This document shows positions 49,232 to 62,670 of a stretch of 64,000 nt of DNA, one piece after another. A program made the translations under genes and the position numbers. The notes beneath the pieces are model-generated. The model did not search any database. It saw only the letters and a program-made list of their open reading frames with translations, and was not told the origin of the DNA. Numbering within the stretch: the first letter of the stretch is position 1; each line of letters opens with the position of its first letter. Origin of the DNA: Arabidopsis thaliana (Eukaryota > Streptophyta > Magnoliopsida > Brassicales > Brassicaceae); assembly GCF_000001735.4 (NCBI RefSeq), contig NC_003074.8, positions 18,483,261 to 18,547,260 of the forward strand. The letters are read 5' to 3'.

Positions 49232-50740
49232 TTATTTTAGAGGTCTCGACGATGGACCAGAGGTAGCAACAGCTCTTTGAGCACGCTGCGTTTCACCGCA
49301 ATACAGCATCTTTGTCTGTTTCTTAATTATCCTTGCTTCTCGCTTTTCGGCTTTTACAGCATTTTTCCGCTCTTTCTTCTCTTCTTTCGACTCTTGACCA
49401 TGAGTCTTCCTCTTGATCGGTTCAGCTTTTGGGATTTCCGCTTTGACATCGGTTTGTTCAGCTCTCCTACCAGGTAAAAACTCGACAGGAATCCTCTCTC
49501 TCCCTTGGAGATTAATGATTCTTCCATTTGAACTCAATGCGTTAGCTAATGTTTCACTCAGCTTCTTCTGCCTAGCTGACTCTGCAGCAAGGATTTTACC
49601 AGGGAGGTTATCGAGATTCGAGTATGTTGAGACTATGGTTTCACAATCATGCTTCTCGCTTTCATCGCTGCTTTCTTCAGTCAGCTCTACAAATTCATCT
49701 TCATTCCCGTTATCAAAATTTTCACCATATTCTACAGTTCGGCGGATAACATGAGCAGCAGTGTCCACTTCCTCTTTATCTCTGACAGAGTCACTGTTCT
49801 TCAGTATATCCGCAGGGTTCATATATTTTTCTTCAAGCTCATAATCTTTTGCCTTCCCATGAATAAGATTCTGAACTTCTTGAGCCATGAAGTCTTCTTC
49901 TTCTTCTTCTTCTCCATCTTCAGCTATGTAACCATCACCGTCACTATCACTTCCATATTCATTGAGTTCGAGCTGATCAAATAGCTCATCAATTTGACGA
50001 GGAACTCTCGGGTTTTCAGCCACAGGTTCATCACTTTCTCTTTCTCTAACCTCACGTCTTACAGAAAACTCGAGCTCTCCATTGCTCACACCAGAAGATT
50101 CACCCTTTTGAGTAAGATTAGCTTGAACAACAAAATCTTCTTCCAAATCCTCAACATCAGAACCAAACTCAGACCCATCACTGTTTTCAAGCAACGCAGC
50201 AACTTCAGGATCAATAGCTTTCTGCACCTTGACGTTAACAGTCTTGGACGCAACACTATACATCAACTTATTATCATTACCTTCTTCATTCACCATACCA
50301 GAGATCTTCACACGAGACGCATCATAAGCCTTAACATCACGAGGTAACTGAGCAACCTCATACTTAGGATTCACATAGAAATTAGAACCACCACCAGTAT
50401 TCTTAATCTCTCTCAAATGCTCCAAGTAATTATAACCATCATCAGGATACCCTAACTCTAAAATCTCCTTCCTCACATGAGCAGGTAAAGAACTACTCGA
50501 ATCCCCAAAACTAGAGTAACCATAATCCATCTCTTCAGGAGCATCATCAAACCGTGAGCTGTCTCCTTCTTCTTCTTCATCTTCTTCAATGAAACCATTG
50601 ATGTTAACAGGGTTTTGATCAACTCGTAAGAAGATCTTATCACCACCTGGTGCATCACTGTATCTTGGGTCTGACGTATCACGAGGACACAACTCGAAAG
50701 TCGCCGCCTTTTTCTTATCAATAAACTTCTTCTTCCCCAT
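49232..50740 (-). CDS. LTV1: LTV1-like 40S ribosome biogenesis factor (At3g49990)
   Basis: A single-exon frame of 502 aa. LTV1 helps assemble the head of the pre-40S subunit, joins Rps3/uS3 and Rps20, and in yeast its release needs casein kinase 1 (family knowledge). The N-terminal MGKKKFIDKKKAATFELCPR and DTSDPRYSDAPGGDKIFL are close to LTV1 of other eukaryotes. It also has LPAHVRKEILELGYPDDGYN and YLEHLREIK, PRDVKAYDASRV, and long acidic patches (EEDEEEEGDS, EDGEEEEEEDF) typical of ribosome assembly factors. The C-terminus is basic (KAEKREARIIKKQTKMLYCG). It is head to head with CKA2, about 490 bases apart. Ribosome assembly and CK2 signalling both scale with growth, so a shared promoter is plausible. 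Confidence 0.93.
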   Translation of the reverse strand: MGKKKFIDKKKAATFELCPRDTSDPRYSDAPGGDKIFLRVDQNPVNINGFIEEDEEEEGDSSRFDDAPEEMDYGYSSFGDSSSSLPAHVRKEILELGYPDDGYNYLEHLREIKNTGGGSNFYVNPKYEVAQLPRDVKAYDASRVKISGMVNEEGNDNKLMYSVASKTVNVKVQKAIDPEVAALLENSDGSEFGSDVEDLEEDFVVQANLTQKGESSGVSNGELEFSVRREVRERESDEPVAENPRVPRQIDELFDQLELNEYGSDSDGDGYIAEDGEEEEEEDFMAQEVQNLIHGKAKDYELEEKYMNPADILKNSDSVRDKEEVDTAAHVIRRTVEYGENFDNGNEDEFVELTEESSDESEKHDCETIVSTYSNLDNLPGKILAAESARQKKLSETLANALSSNGRIINLQGRERIPVEFLPGRRAEQTDVKAEIPKAEPIKRKTHGQESKEEKKERKNAVKAEKREARIIKKQTKMLYCGETQRAQRAVATSGPSSRPLK

Positions 50741-53483
<2,743 letters not shown>

Positions 53484-53987
53484 AGATGTCTCGGCCGATT
53501 TTTGTTTCTTCTTCTTCTCCAGTGTGCTCTTTTGTTGTTTACTAATACATTTTCATATCCATATGGATTTCTTTTATAATGTCGAAATTATGGATTTATA
53601 AATATGAGAATTCTTATTACTCCCTCCGGTTTCTTAAAAGTTTGTGTTTTGAGATTTTTGACACTTTAAAAAATTATTTACAGTACCAATATGAATCTAG
53701 ACTAAGTTGTAACTTGTAACGAGGCTCAGATTACACACACATGCCTTGTTTGTACACAATTATGTGTCTTTGATCATTTTGATCTACGTTATGTTTCCAA
53801 ATTGATATTTTACTGAACTTGTATCTATACTTATTGTTCCCCAGCAGTAGTTATGAAATTATGAAAAACAACAAGCGTTCAAAAATCACACAGATGCAAA
53901 GCAAAATACGATAAATCACAACAATATCGAAACATATCAGTGTTTTACTTTCAATACAACAAATGAAAGTTCTTATAACTTGGAAGA
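53484..53987. other. Intergenic between convergent CKA2 and DC1 genes
   Basis: 3' UTR of CKA2. The stretch to about 53690 is duplicated with the CKA2 3' exons at 57709-58085. I see no gene. Confidence 0.65.
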
Positions 53988-56297
53988 CTAATGGCCACCA
54001 AGGTAGATCACCTCTTTACTTTTAGTAAGTAAACATGATCTGGAACAATATTCAAAACCATTGCACTGGAAAAATGTTTTGTGTGGACAACGCTTCTTGC
54101 AAATAAAGCAAAAAGGTCGAGACATATGATGATTGTTTGGCAGAACACTTACCTCTGCACCGTACTTGTTGAACCATTTTGAACCGGGCTTCATGTAGAA
54201 GTCCACCCCAACCAAGCATTCAATGTGTATGGTGACACAACAATACTCATCACAACTATAAAACCGCTCCTTTGGATTTAATCTTTCCTCACAAATTTCA
54301 CACCAATAAGTCATGGTACTTGTCTTGTCCCCATAAGAAAGAGTGAGCACATGCTTATCATGCTTATACCTCACCTTTTGAGCTAAAGTAGCACACTCAA
54401 AACACAAAGCAAAGTCGCACTCCTCGATGCAATTGAACGTTTCCTTGGTGGGACAATGCCCTGACTTCTTGCAAACCGAACATTTTCTTTGCTCTTCGTC
54501 TGGTTTGGATGTGAGGTATAAAGGATGTATATGACTTGGATGATCTAGTGGCTCGGAAGCTATGGCACACTGCACGTGTAGATAAAAACATTTTCTGCAC
54601 CGATAGAGGAAACCGACAGTACGCTTCCTAGGACACACCGAGCATTCATACTCATTGATCTCCCCATCACCGTATCCTGCCTCTAAATTAAGCTGATGTG
54701 GATGTATCGGATGATCTATTTTACGAGGAAAATTTGCGCATGTTTCGTGGAGATTATAATCACAGCTAGGCGTACACGAGTAGAAGTTACCAAAATAGAT
54801 TGGCGTAATGCATATGTTACACAGCTTATCCTCGTCGTAATCTCTTCCCGTGTCCACATCAAGTCTCAAAAGATGACGATGAGTGAAATGTCGTATGACT
54901 CCACTTCCTTTCGTTGCAAACGGTGGATCTACTTCTTCCTCATTTTCTTCTGGCACTCCCTCAAGTTCTACACCATCCCACACATTTTTTTGTGTTGCAC
55001 ATCTTGAATGTGCCGCATACCAACAACCATTTTTGATACAAGAATAGCCTCCGTATAATTTGTTGATCTTTCTGCGACAAACACCACAAGACAAACCTTC
55101 TTTCTCAAACGAAGAAGTAAAATAGATACGATGGCTATGGCGAGATATCTTTATGACACGTGGTAAGTTGATACATCTTAGATGAGTCACAAAGTCACAA
55201 GGCGGACACATATAGATAGGAGAGCTTGGATCGGCCAAGGCGCAAAGGTTGCAAGTTAAGAAAGCTTGTCTTGGAAACAGAGCAAGAGGATGACCATGCC
55301 ACTCCGGACGGTGATGGTTTATCAAAAAGACTGGTGGTTTCCTCGCACAAAGTATACTTATAGCAAAATCGCAAGCCGAGCAATAATAAAGTATACGGCT
55401 AAGAGCTTCATCACAACAATAGCATTCCCTGGTACTATCTTCCTGCAACACGACAAGCTGGAGAGAATGATTTGGATGAAGAGGATGGTTGATCTCAACA
55501 GGAACATTGTTAAATTCTTTATGGTTATCGCCATTGCAACCTATGCAGATAAAATGGAGAGTGTCTTCTTCTCTTGATAACTTGAATGTCCGCCAGTTTA
55601 CAGAAAGGCAATGCCACTTGTTATTGGTGCGCCACGAGACGTCTTCAAGAACACGAAATCTTCCGTTTTCCAGTTTTACTTGTGCTTGAGGGCACAAGGA
55701 AATATACTCCCCCGAGTTTGAGTTCATAGAGACGACGAGGGAGAGTATTTGATGAGTGAGTGAGATAAGTTCCGGCTCCGGTTTGACTTCCAAAGTTTCA
55801 TCAATGAGAGAAATCTTTTGAGAAATGAATGATATTAGCTCCACCAGCCGCTTTGGCTGGGAATCTGAATCCCTAGAGTTGACTAGAGAGAGTATCTCTT
55901 GGATGAGTAACACTAGCTCATCAGACTCTGGCTTCTCCTCTGTAGTCAAATCCATTGAGCTGACCAGAGAGATTATTTTACCAAAGAGTGTTGTGGCTTC
56001 CGAGTCCAAAGCAGAGTTAAAGAGAGATAAATTTTGAAAAACCATTGACATGAGATCCGACAGCAGTTTGGACTGAGACTCCAAATCCATAGAGTTGAAG
56101 AGAGATATTGCTTGAGTAGTGAGTGACATGAACTCTGACTCCGGCTTCGGCTGCGAATCCAAATCCATTGAGCTGACTAGAAGGATTAGTTCGGTAAGCA
56201 ATGGAGTGGCATCCCAGTACAAGTTAAAGTACTCGACAAACATTAGTTGAGTAAGGAGTGATAAGAGCTCCGACTCCGAATCCGGATCCGGATCCAT
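53988..56297 (-). CDS. Cysteine/histidine-rich DC1 (C1-like) protein, 769 aa (At3g50010)
   Basis: A single long exon of 769 aa. The family is a large Arabidopsis group with repeated C1/DC1 zinc modules (HPxHxxHxLxL ... CxxC ... C ... HxxC), thought to bind lipids or proteins in stress and hormone responses. Several modules are visible from about residue 265 on: HPLHPNHSLQLVVL with CYCCDEAL and YYCSACDFAISILC; HPLALFPRQAFLTCNLC; HSHRIYFTSSFEKEGLSCGVC; HFTHRHLLRL with CNIC; HPIHPHQLNLEAG; HPSHIHPLYL; and KHDKHVLTLSYGDK. The first about 195 residues are unusual: about five imperfect copies of a 35-residue leucine-rich unit built on SLVSSMDLDSQPKPESE. The frame is intact through 2.3 kb. The CKA2 3' end occurs again on its far side, so the gene may have arrived or been copied in a local rearrangement. 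Confidence 0.92.
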   Translation of the reverse strand: MDPDPDSESELLSLLTQLMFVEYFNLYWDATPLLTELILLVSSMDLDSQPKPESEFMSLTTQAISLFNSMDLESQSKLLSDLMSMVFQNLSLFNSALDSEATTLFGKIISLVSSMDLTTEEKPESDELVLLIQEILSLVNSRDSDSQPKRLVELISFISQKISLIDETLEVKPEPELISLTHQILSLVVSMNSNSGEYISLCPQAQVKLENGRFRVLEDVSWRTNNKWHCLSVNWRTFKLSREEDTLHFICIGCNGDNHKEFNNVPVEINHPLHPNHSLQLVVLQEDSTRECYCCDEALSRILYYCSACDFAISILCARKPPVFLINHHRPEWHGHPLALFPRQAFLTCNLCALADPSSPIYMCPPCDFVTHLRCINLPRVIKISRHSHRIYFTSSFEKEGLSCGVCRRKINKLYGGYSCIKNGCWYAAHSRCATQKNVWDGVELEGVPEENEEEVDPPFATKGSGVIRHFTHRHLLRLDVDTGRDYDEDKLCNICITPIYFGNFYSCTPSCDYNLHETCANFPRKIDHPIHPHQLNLEAGYGDGEINEYECSVCPRKRTVGFLYRCRKCFYLHVQCAIASEPLDHPSHIHPLYLTSKPDEEQRKCSVCKKSGHCPTKETFNCIEECDFALCFECATLAQKVRYKHDKHVLTLSYGDKTSTMTYWCEICEERLNPKERFYSCDEYCCVTIHIECLVGVDFYMKPGSKWFNKYGAEVSVLPNNHHMSRPFCFICKKRCPHKTFFQCNGFEYCSRSCLLTKSKEVIYLGGH

Positions 56298-56784
56298 AGT
56301 GTTTGCCGAGAGAGGCTCTTTGAGTAAAAGTTTTGTTAATATGAGAGATTTTTGAGGATGAATGTAAGGTCGGCTTATGCAACTTTCATATTTTCTTCAT
56401 AAACAAAACAATAGCTTTGACTTTTGATGCCTAGTGGGAGAGTGAAATTTAAAAATACTGGCAAGTAGGCAACGAAAACAAACATATATATAAACAAGTA
56501 CCAATTTTTTGTATTTGTATAAAAGAATTACCAGCTATTAACTTTTCTATATATTAACAACTAGATTAGGACCTATCTAAATACACCTGTATAAGAAATA
56601 CATGTTAAGTTTTATTCAATTGTAAATGGTAACATGCACACAAGTTTTTCTTTATAAACCGGTTTTGAACTATTCAATCTTACAAAACAATTTAACTATC
56701 TATCTCATCATAATAAATTATATTTTTTAGTTTTGTGCATTTTATCTCAATGGTTAAGAGCTGAAAAATTTATATTAAAATGTC

Positions 56785-56835
<51 letters not shown>

Positions 56836-57708
56836 AGTTTTCTATTTTGAGTAAGGATAACAAGTCAATAAGAAATTTACATATACACATATAAATTAGT
56901 ATATGTAAAAATATTTTTATTTAATTTTCCATATTTTATGAAGAAAATAAAATAAAACTATTTAGACATATAAATATATATATACTACAAGAAAAAATGG
57001 TAAAATCTTAGCAATTTTTCTACAAAACTTTTAGTAAAAAAAGTTTTTCATTATATACTTATGACTTTTCTACGAAAAACAGTTCTTAGAAGAAATTGGT
57101 AGGAATTTTGTCCAACCATATATACCCTACGACTTTTCTATGAAAAACAGTTGATATAGAAAATAGGAAAAAATATCCTATATATTTCTTCCAAATATAT
57201 AGTTAGTTAAATTTGTATATGAGACTGGAAGGAGTTTGATGGGAAATGAAGCAGTAGAAATTTGATAAGTATATTTGATAGATACATGTATCAATTTTGA
57301 TAAATACCACAATCATATAAATTATTAACTTTAAAGTGAAAAGTTTTATAGAATAAGATGCTTACACAACTAAAAATTATCTAGTTAAAGAATGACCAAC
57401 TTGATTATCGAAAAAAGAAAGACCAACATACGGTTTATTTCTGTTAGAAAATGACCAACTTACACTCTTTTGACGTTGGTTTCGGCCAAATCGTATTAAA
57501 TTACTGTCATTTTTCTCCCTCGAACCTATCTCCAGACTGTCTTACTCGTAAGTCGTAACATCAACTTTTTCTTTTTCTTTTGTAAATATTCGTTGCTCTA
57601 TTTAATATTTTTTTTGTGTCCCACTTTAACTCGTAAATATCAACGTTCTATATATACAAACAATTAAACAATGACCAGTTGTTGATGAGTACTATTTTAA
57701 TAAACAAA
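56298..57708. other. AT-rich intergenic with (AT)n and a CACTA-like end
   Basis: An (AT)n run of about 44 bases lies at 56788-56831. TACTACAAGAAAAAATGG at 56983-57000 is one base from the CACTACAAGAAAA terminus of plant CACTA elements. It is followed by two copies of acttttctacgaaaaacagtt-like subterminal repeats (about 57062-57082 and 57130-57151). No opposite end or transposase is seen. I see no gene. Confidence 0.5.
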
Positions 57709-58085
57709 GACAGATTAACTGCAAAAGAAGCAATGGTAAGTATCATATAACGTAACTCAAACAAGGGTTCTTTCTCATAGTCTGCTAAATTGTGATGGTT
57801 TTATGAATTGATGACAAGCTCATCCCTATTTAGCTCAAGTCAAAGCAGCAGAATGATGATTCGATAGAGATGTCTCGGTCAATTTTGTTTCGGTGTCTCC
57901 AGTGTGCTCTTTTGTTGTTTACTAATACATTTTCATATACATAGTTACATACATGGATTTCTTTTACAATGTCGAAATTACTTTAAATTATGGATTTCTA
58001 TATATGAGAAGTTTTATTACTCTCTCCGTTTCTTAAGAATGTATGTTTTCAGATTTTTGACACTCTAAGAGAATTATTTGCAATA
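57709..58085 (+). pseudogene. Displaced copy of the CKA2 3' end
   Basis: The sequence matches CKA2 from about 53312 to 53690: the end of exon 9, all of intron 9, exon 10 and the start of the 3' UTR. Because the intron is present, this is a DNA-level duplication and not a retrocopy. Differences include an AAG in place of the acceptor CAG and loss of several codons in the last exon. Only the final about 30 codons are covered, so it cannot encode a kinase. Confidence 0.9.
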
Positions 58086-58904
58086 ACAAATATGACCTCA
58101 TTTTCTTAACTAAATCCATTATTAATCTTGTTTAATTATACGTTATATTGTATTAAATTGATTTTGGGTGAAGTAGCCCAATAACCATATAATTTTAAAA
58201 AATAAAACACCTTTCTAATTCAGTAATAAGTGAATTTATTAGATTGGTCTTTTGTGTTCTTCAGAGTATCTAGATTCCATAACCAGAAGCAGCTTGTGTT
58301 TGGAAACTTCAAAAACAGTAAAAATCACAAGTACCTTGTGATCGCAGAGGAAAAACAGACTTCAAGTCTTGACGATTCAAGTCTTTTGGATGATGCTCAA
58401 GGGTTACATGAATTCTCACCATATTTCTCTATCTATCATGAATTCTCTCGTTTTTGTTTCATTTTACTCAGTTACATTACATAACTAAATTTTGTTATTA
58501 GAGTAAGATGGTAGGATGATTAAGCAACAAGCATGAGCCCTTTGCACATTTCATTATCTTTGAGAACATATTCAAACACAACAAGCAACAAGTGGTGCAT
58601 TTTCCAAATTTTTCATCTAAGAATTTTTTTGAAAAATATTTCGGCTTAATTTGTTCAATAAGCATCATATTTCGTTTTTGTTTTCTTGATACACTTCGAA
58701 TAGTTGCATAAAAAATGCAAATGTTGTTAACTTAGAAGCAATTTATCATTCATAATATAAATTACGATATAATCAAACAAGTTTTTTAATCTGAGAGAAT
58801 AAAAATACTTATCGGAAATTATTGAAACGAAAGATATAACTGAAATAGCTAGGTAAAAGAACAACATAGTTTTCTTATCCGACATGAGGAATATTATAGT
58901 TTTC
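58086..58904. other. AT-rich intergenic
   Basis: An 84-codon plus-strand frame at 58230-58484 has no domain I recognise. A short direct repeat (ttctcatccgatgtgagga-like) lies at about 58872-58920. I see no gene I can support. Confidence 0.45.
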
Positions 58905-59427
58905 TCATCCGATGTGAGGAAAATTACTGACAGGACCATTGGGACAGTTGTTGACGGGAACACGGACAATGACACGGTTACAACAATTGACGGCTAGTAC
59001 AGCAACATCATCGGGAATGATAACAACCACCACTTTTGGATTGTCATGTTCGATTATTCTCTTAGCTTCAAGTCCCTTTACTCCATTTAATTCTGGCCAA
59101 TCCACCTTAATTCCTGCAAACAATTATTCCATATGTTTTTATCTTTTTTTTCTAAAAAAAAGAAGACAACTCTAAACATTTGTATAAAGCAAACTTTTGT
59201 TTATTATTTTGTTGATTTTCATAAAAGATAATCGTATCAGTTTAGTGTAGATAAATTGGTGGTTTACACCAAAATCATAGTACGATATGACCCATAAAAA
59301 GAGAAGAACACAAAAACTTGAAGATAAAAATTAAAAACAATGTACCTGGAAATAGAGGTTGGCACGTAATGCCAGCACAGCTGCAGCGTTGACACGGAGG
59401 ACTATAGAGCGGACAATTACGATTCAT
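58905..59427 (-). CDS. Potato inhibitor I-type serine protease inhibitor, atypical (At3g50020)
   Basis: Two exons on the minus strand, 59346-59427 and 58905-59113, give 96 aa. The family inhibits chymotrypsin- and subtilisin-type serine proteases in wound defence. The core is recognisable: VDWPELNGVKGLEAKRIIEH, then DNPKVVVVIIPDDVAVL, then CCNRVIVRVPVNN. The first exon is cysteine-rich (MNRNCPLYSPPCQRCSCAGI) and is not a clear signal peptide. The usual inhibitor loop between the two strands is replaced by DDVAVLAVNCC, and the end is extended (NCPNGPVSNFPHIG) compared with the ordinary terminal VPxIG. Inhibitory activity is therefore uncertain. A subtilase relic lies about 0.8 kb away, but there is no evidence of a functional link. 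Confidence 0.8.
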
Positions 59428-60204
59428 TTTGATTATGCGATGATACTTTCAAGTTACAATGATGTAATGTTATAACATATATTTTGCATTAGTTTGGTCA
59501 ATATTTAGCAGAATATATAGGGCTTATTAGGAAACGTAATCAATGTAATTATTGTTGACTAAATAAATCAATTTTTAAAAAGAAAGATTAATGGGTTTCA
59601 TCCAAAAAGATAAAGAAAGATGTAATGGTAAAATCTAATGATACTGTACTTTAAGTGTATGTTATAATAGCGAATCAAAATGTAATTTGTTATCTTTTTG
59701 GGATTGGTCAAAATATATAGGAGATATTTAGGGAAAGGAAATCAATGTAATCTATACTATTAATTGGCCTTTAACAAGAAAAATATATCCCTTTAATTGG
59801 GGGTATTTTAAATAACTATGAAATTGTTATACTTTATTTCAAATGGTTTTAAATCTACTAGTGTTTAAAAATAAAACTTTTAAGATTTTATTGTTTCTTG
59901 AGATTTTGCTTAATTTTATGTATTATATGATGAGTCAGAATAGTTATAAAAATTAAACAATTATGATAGAAGAATCATAATTTTAAATTTCAACCAAATT
60001 TTAAATATTTATTATTAAATATGGAATATTATATGGATCTTTTATTTTATTTTATAATTATTATAGATGCAAAGAATATACCATAGATGTTTCCGAAATT
60101 AATACAAATATTTGGTTCATAATTTTGGTTATGTTTTGACTCGATCAAAGTAAAATGTAAAAAAGGCATAAATTTCACGGCTCTGTAACCAAAATTAATT
60201 AGTG
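59428..60204. other. AT-rich intergenic
   Basis: Leader of the inhibitor gene and AT-rich sequence. Two related stretches (ggcttattaggaaa at about 59521 and ggagatatttaggga at about 59720, each followed by an atcaatgtaat motif) suggest an old local duplication. No gene seen. Confidence 0.45.
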
Positions 60205-62670
60205 TTAGATTCTTTCTGAAAGGGTTTGAACCAGAAATGAGTCCGATCAACCAGTTTAACGATGAGTTTAGATCCCATGTATAGTCTCGGGCATGGTACT
60301 CACACTTCATCCATAGTCCCTGGATCTGTAGTTAAAGGAGCATGCTTTCTAAGATACGCCTTAGGCGTTGCTCGTGGAATGGCTCCACAAGCACGAATTG
60401 CAATGGTATTTTTGTGGTTGCAGCTACTAGCAATGACTGTCTGAATCATGTTTCATCTTGTTCTTATTTCTTTTTGTTCTCTTCCAGTAAGCTACGCAAA
60501 ACGAATGACATTTATCGTTCATATGGCTCAGGAGATGCCAATCAGCTTCAAAGACAAATCTGAATGGTACAAAGCCAACGTTCGATCCCTCTCAAACTCG
60601 GCGGAGATCGTTTACACATACAATCATTCAACTCATGGTTTTAGGCTGAATAAAAATACAAATCTAGAATAGAGTTACTTCATTTTAGAATAAAATAAAG
60701 GAAAGAGTTGGAGATGCTTTTATATGTATCACTCGGACACATTTTTTTATGAGAATATGCACTAGATGACTATGGATTGTAAAAGAACTAACAAAATAGC
60801 CATGGTGTCAGAGCACACTCTCTTTCTTCACTTGCAATTACCTTTTTACCCATTTTCGTATTATATATATATTACATGCTATTTTTCAAAATCATATAAA
60901 ACACTTAGAATCATCTCATCTTTCTTTCTTCCACCACCACAACTACCACATCTTCCACCATCACAACCACCTGATCTCTTTTTCGATAAATCTAGGCTGC
61001 CAAACGTTATTTATATTGATAGATCATCTCTCCTTCAATTTGCAGAAGATTTGTCATTTTTTTATTCGATTTTGATTATTTCTTGGAATCTCCGTCGTTA
61101 TGTTTTTTTTTTAAATTGTATGTTATTTTCTTTTATACCACGCTACTTTTTCGAATTACACGTGATAACTAGAAATCTCTCTCTCTCGACATGCTACTTT
61201 TTCATATAACACATTATTTATTAAAATCACATGTAATTTCTTCTAAAAACATGATTTAAATGTTAAAACTTTCTCAAATCTATTATTTTATCTTCGTGTA
61301 AGCTTGCTCATGGTTCAACTTTTCAAATGAAACGATATTTGTTTATATAACATGCTATTTGTGTAAAATGTACGTTATAAAATATCATCGTTTTTATAAA
61401 TATCGTGCTATTTTAACATGTTTCATGCGATTTGCTAAAAAATATCAAATATATCTACATAAGCTTGCTTTTGGTTCAACTTGCAAGGATAGTTTTGTAT
61501 TTTCTTATGCCGTCATATAGTTATTTATCCATAGAAAAACTGACAATGGTTAGTTACTTGATTCTTTTCAATTCTATAGTTAGTTTCTAATATTACCCTT
61601 TTTTTATTTACTGAACGAGTTACCTATATATGTAGAATATCTTTTTGAAACATCGTATTAAGTTTTCAAAGAATTTAGTGATTTTTTTTTTTTTAATAAC
61701 AACTCCAACGATGTTATAGTTATTTGACTTATTGTAAATGCTGAAATAAGAAAGGAGAAAAACAAGTTGAGAAAAACAAAGAGAAACATAAGCAAAATAT
61801 AAGCAAAACATAAGGAAATTATTTGCATAAACATAGAAATAAATATTTGAATTGAAAAATTGAAAAAAAAAAAATGAAATGGTAAAATTATGAAATGACA
61901 TCTGGTACCAAACTTCATTACAAACCCAGTAATATAAAGTTTGAAATCCCGCTTCAAAAATTTTTTGTACATGCTTAATTATCTCATTATCAAGAACATT
62001 ATCTCAAAAACAAAATGTGGAAGAAATGTCAAATATTTTGTGGTAATGTTTTCAAGATGATTTGAACTTTAAATACTAAACAGAGTTGGTAAACCATGTG
62101 ATAAAAGAAGTTTGTTTTGTTTTTGATTTAAATTTTAATTTGACTAGATTTTAAGGATTTTTATTTACTTTGATGAATTTTTTTGAGTTTTTATTTATTT
62201 TTGTTAAGTTAGCTTAAGTTTTTATTGGTTTTTTTGAAGTATATCAGTGTAGGCGCTGACATCGTAGATCGTCTTTTTCCAACTACAATAACCTTAGGAA
62301 ACGGAAAAAAGTTTGATGTCGTCTCATCATTGTTCAAACCCAGCAGTGGTTTGTCTAACACACCATTACCTCTACTCGGTACACTTTTTTACCATCCGTG
62401 TTCGTCGATAAAAAATCGGGTGACAATATTAAAAATTATATCTTAATAGAAATTCAACAGCGAAAGTTATATTCAAATGAATCATCGTAGATGTCAAGCC
62501 TTCACCCAGAGCCGTGACTATAAGCTAACGAAAAAGGCAATTGCCTCAAGGCCCTGATATATTACAGAACCTCAGACCTTAACTACCCTTCGTTTGCAGT
62601 CACGATCAACCAGTCACTAGGTGGAGGCGAAGGCGCGTACACATAGAGGCGCATTGTAACGAGCCCATAA
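60205..62670 (+). pseudogene. Scrambled subtilisin-like protease (SBT1) relic
   Basis: Four separate pieces match plant subtilases. At about 60208-60400: [15 protein letters not shown], then [17 protein letters not shown] and [17 protein letters not shown], around the catalytic His. At about 60485-60650: a propeptide I9-like piece (RMTFIVHMAQEMPISF, EIVYTYNHSTHGFRL). At about 62245-62330: VGADIVDRLFPTTITLGNGK from near the PA domain. At about 62585-62655: LNYPSFAVTINQSLGGGEGA from the C-terminal Fn3-like domain. The propeptide piece lies after the His piece, the reverse of a real gene. There are stops and frame changes, and about 1.5 kb of unrelated AT-rich DNA separates the second and third pieces. 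It cannot encode a protease. Confidence 0.8.

Noticed and set aside
53618-53700. ACTCCCTCCGGTTTCTTAAAAG as a MITE end near CKA2
   Set aside because: It resembles a common plant MITE start, but no inverted partner was seen; the segment is duplicated with the CKA2 3' end, which explains its recurrence at about 58020.
61620-61972. Phe-rich minus-strand frames of about 100 codons
   Set aside because: Produced by A-rich DNA on the plus strand; no domain and no plausible gene structure.
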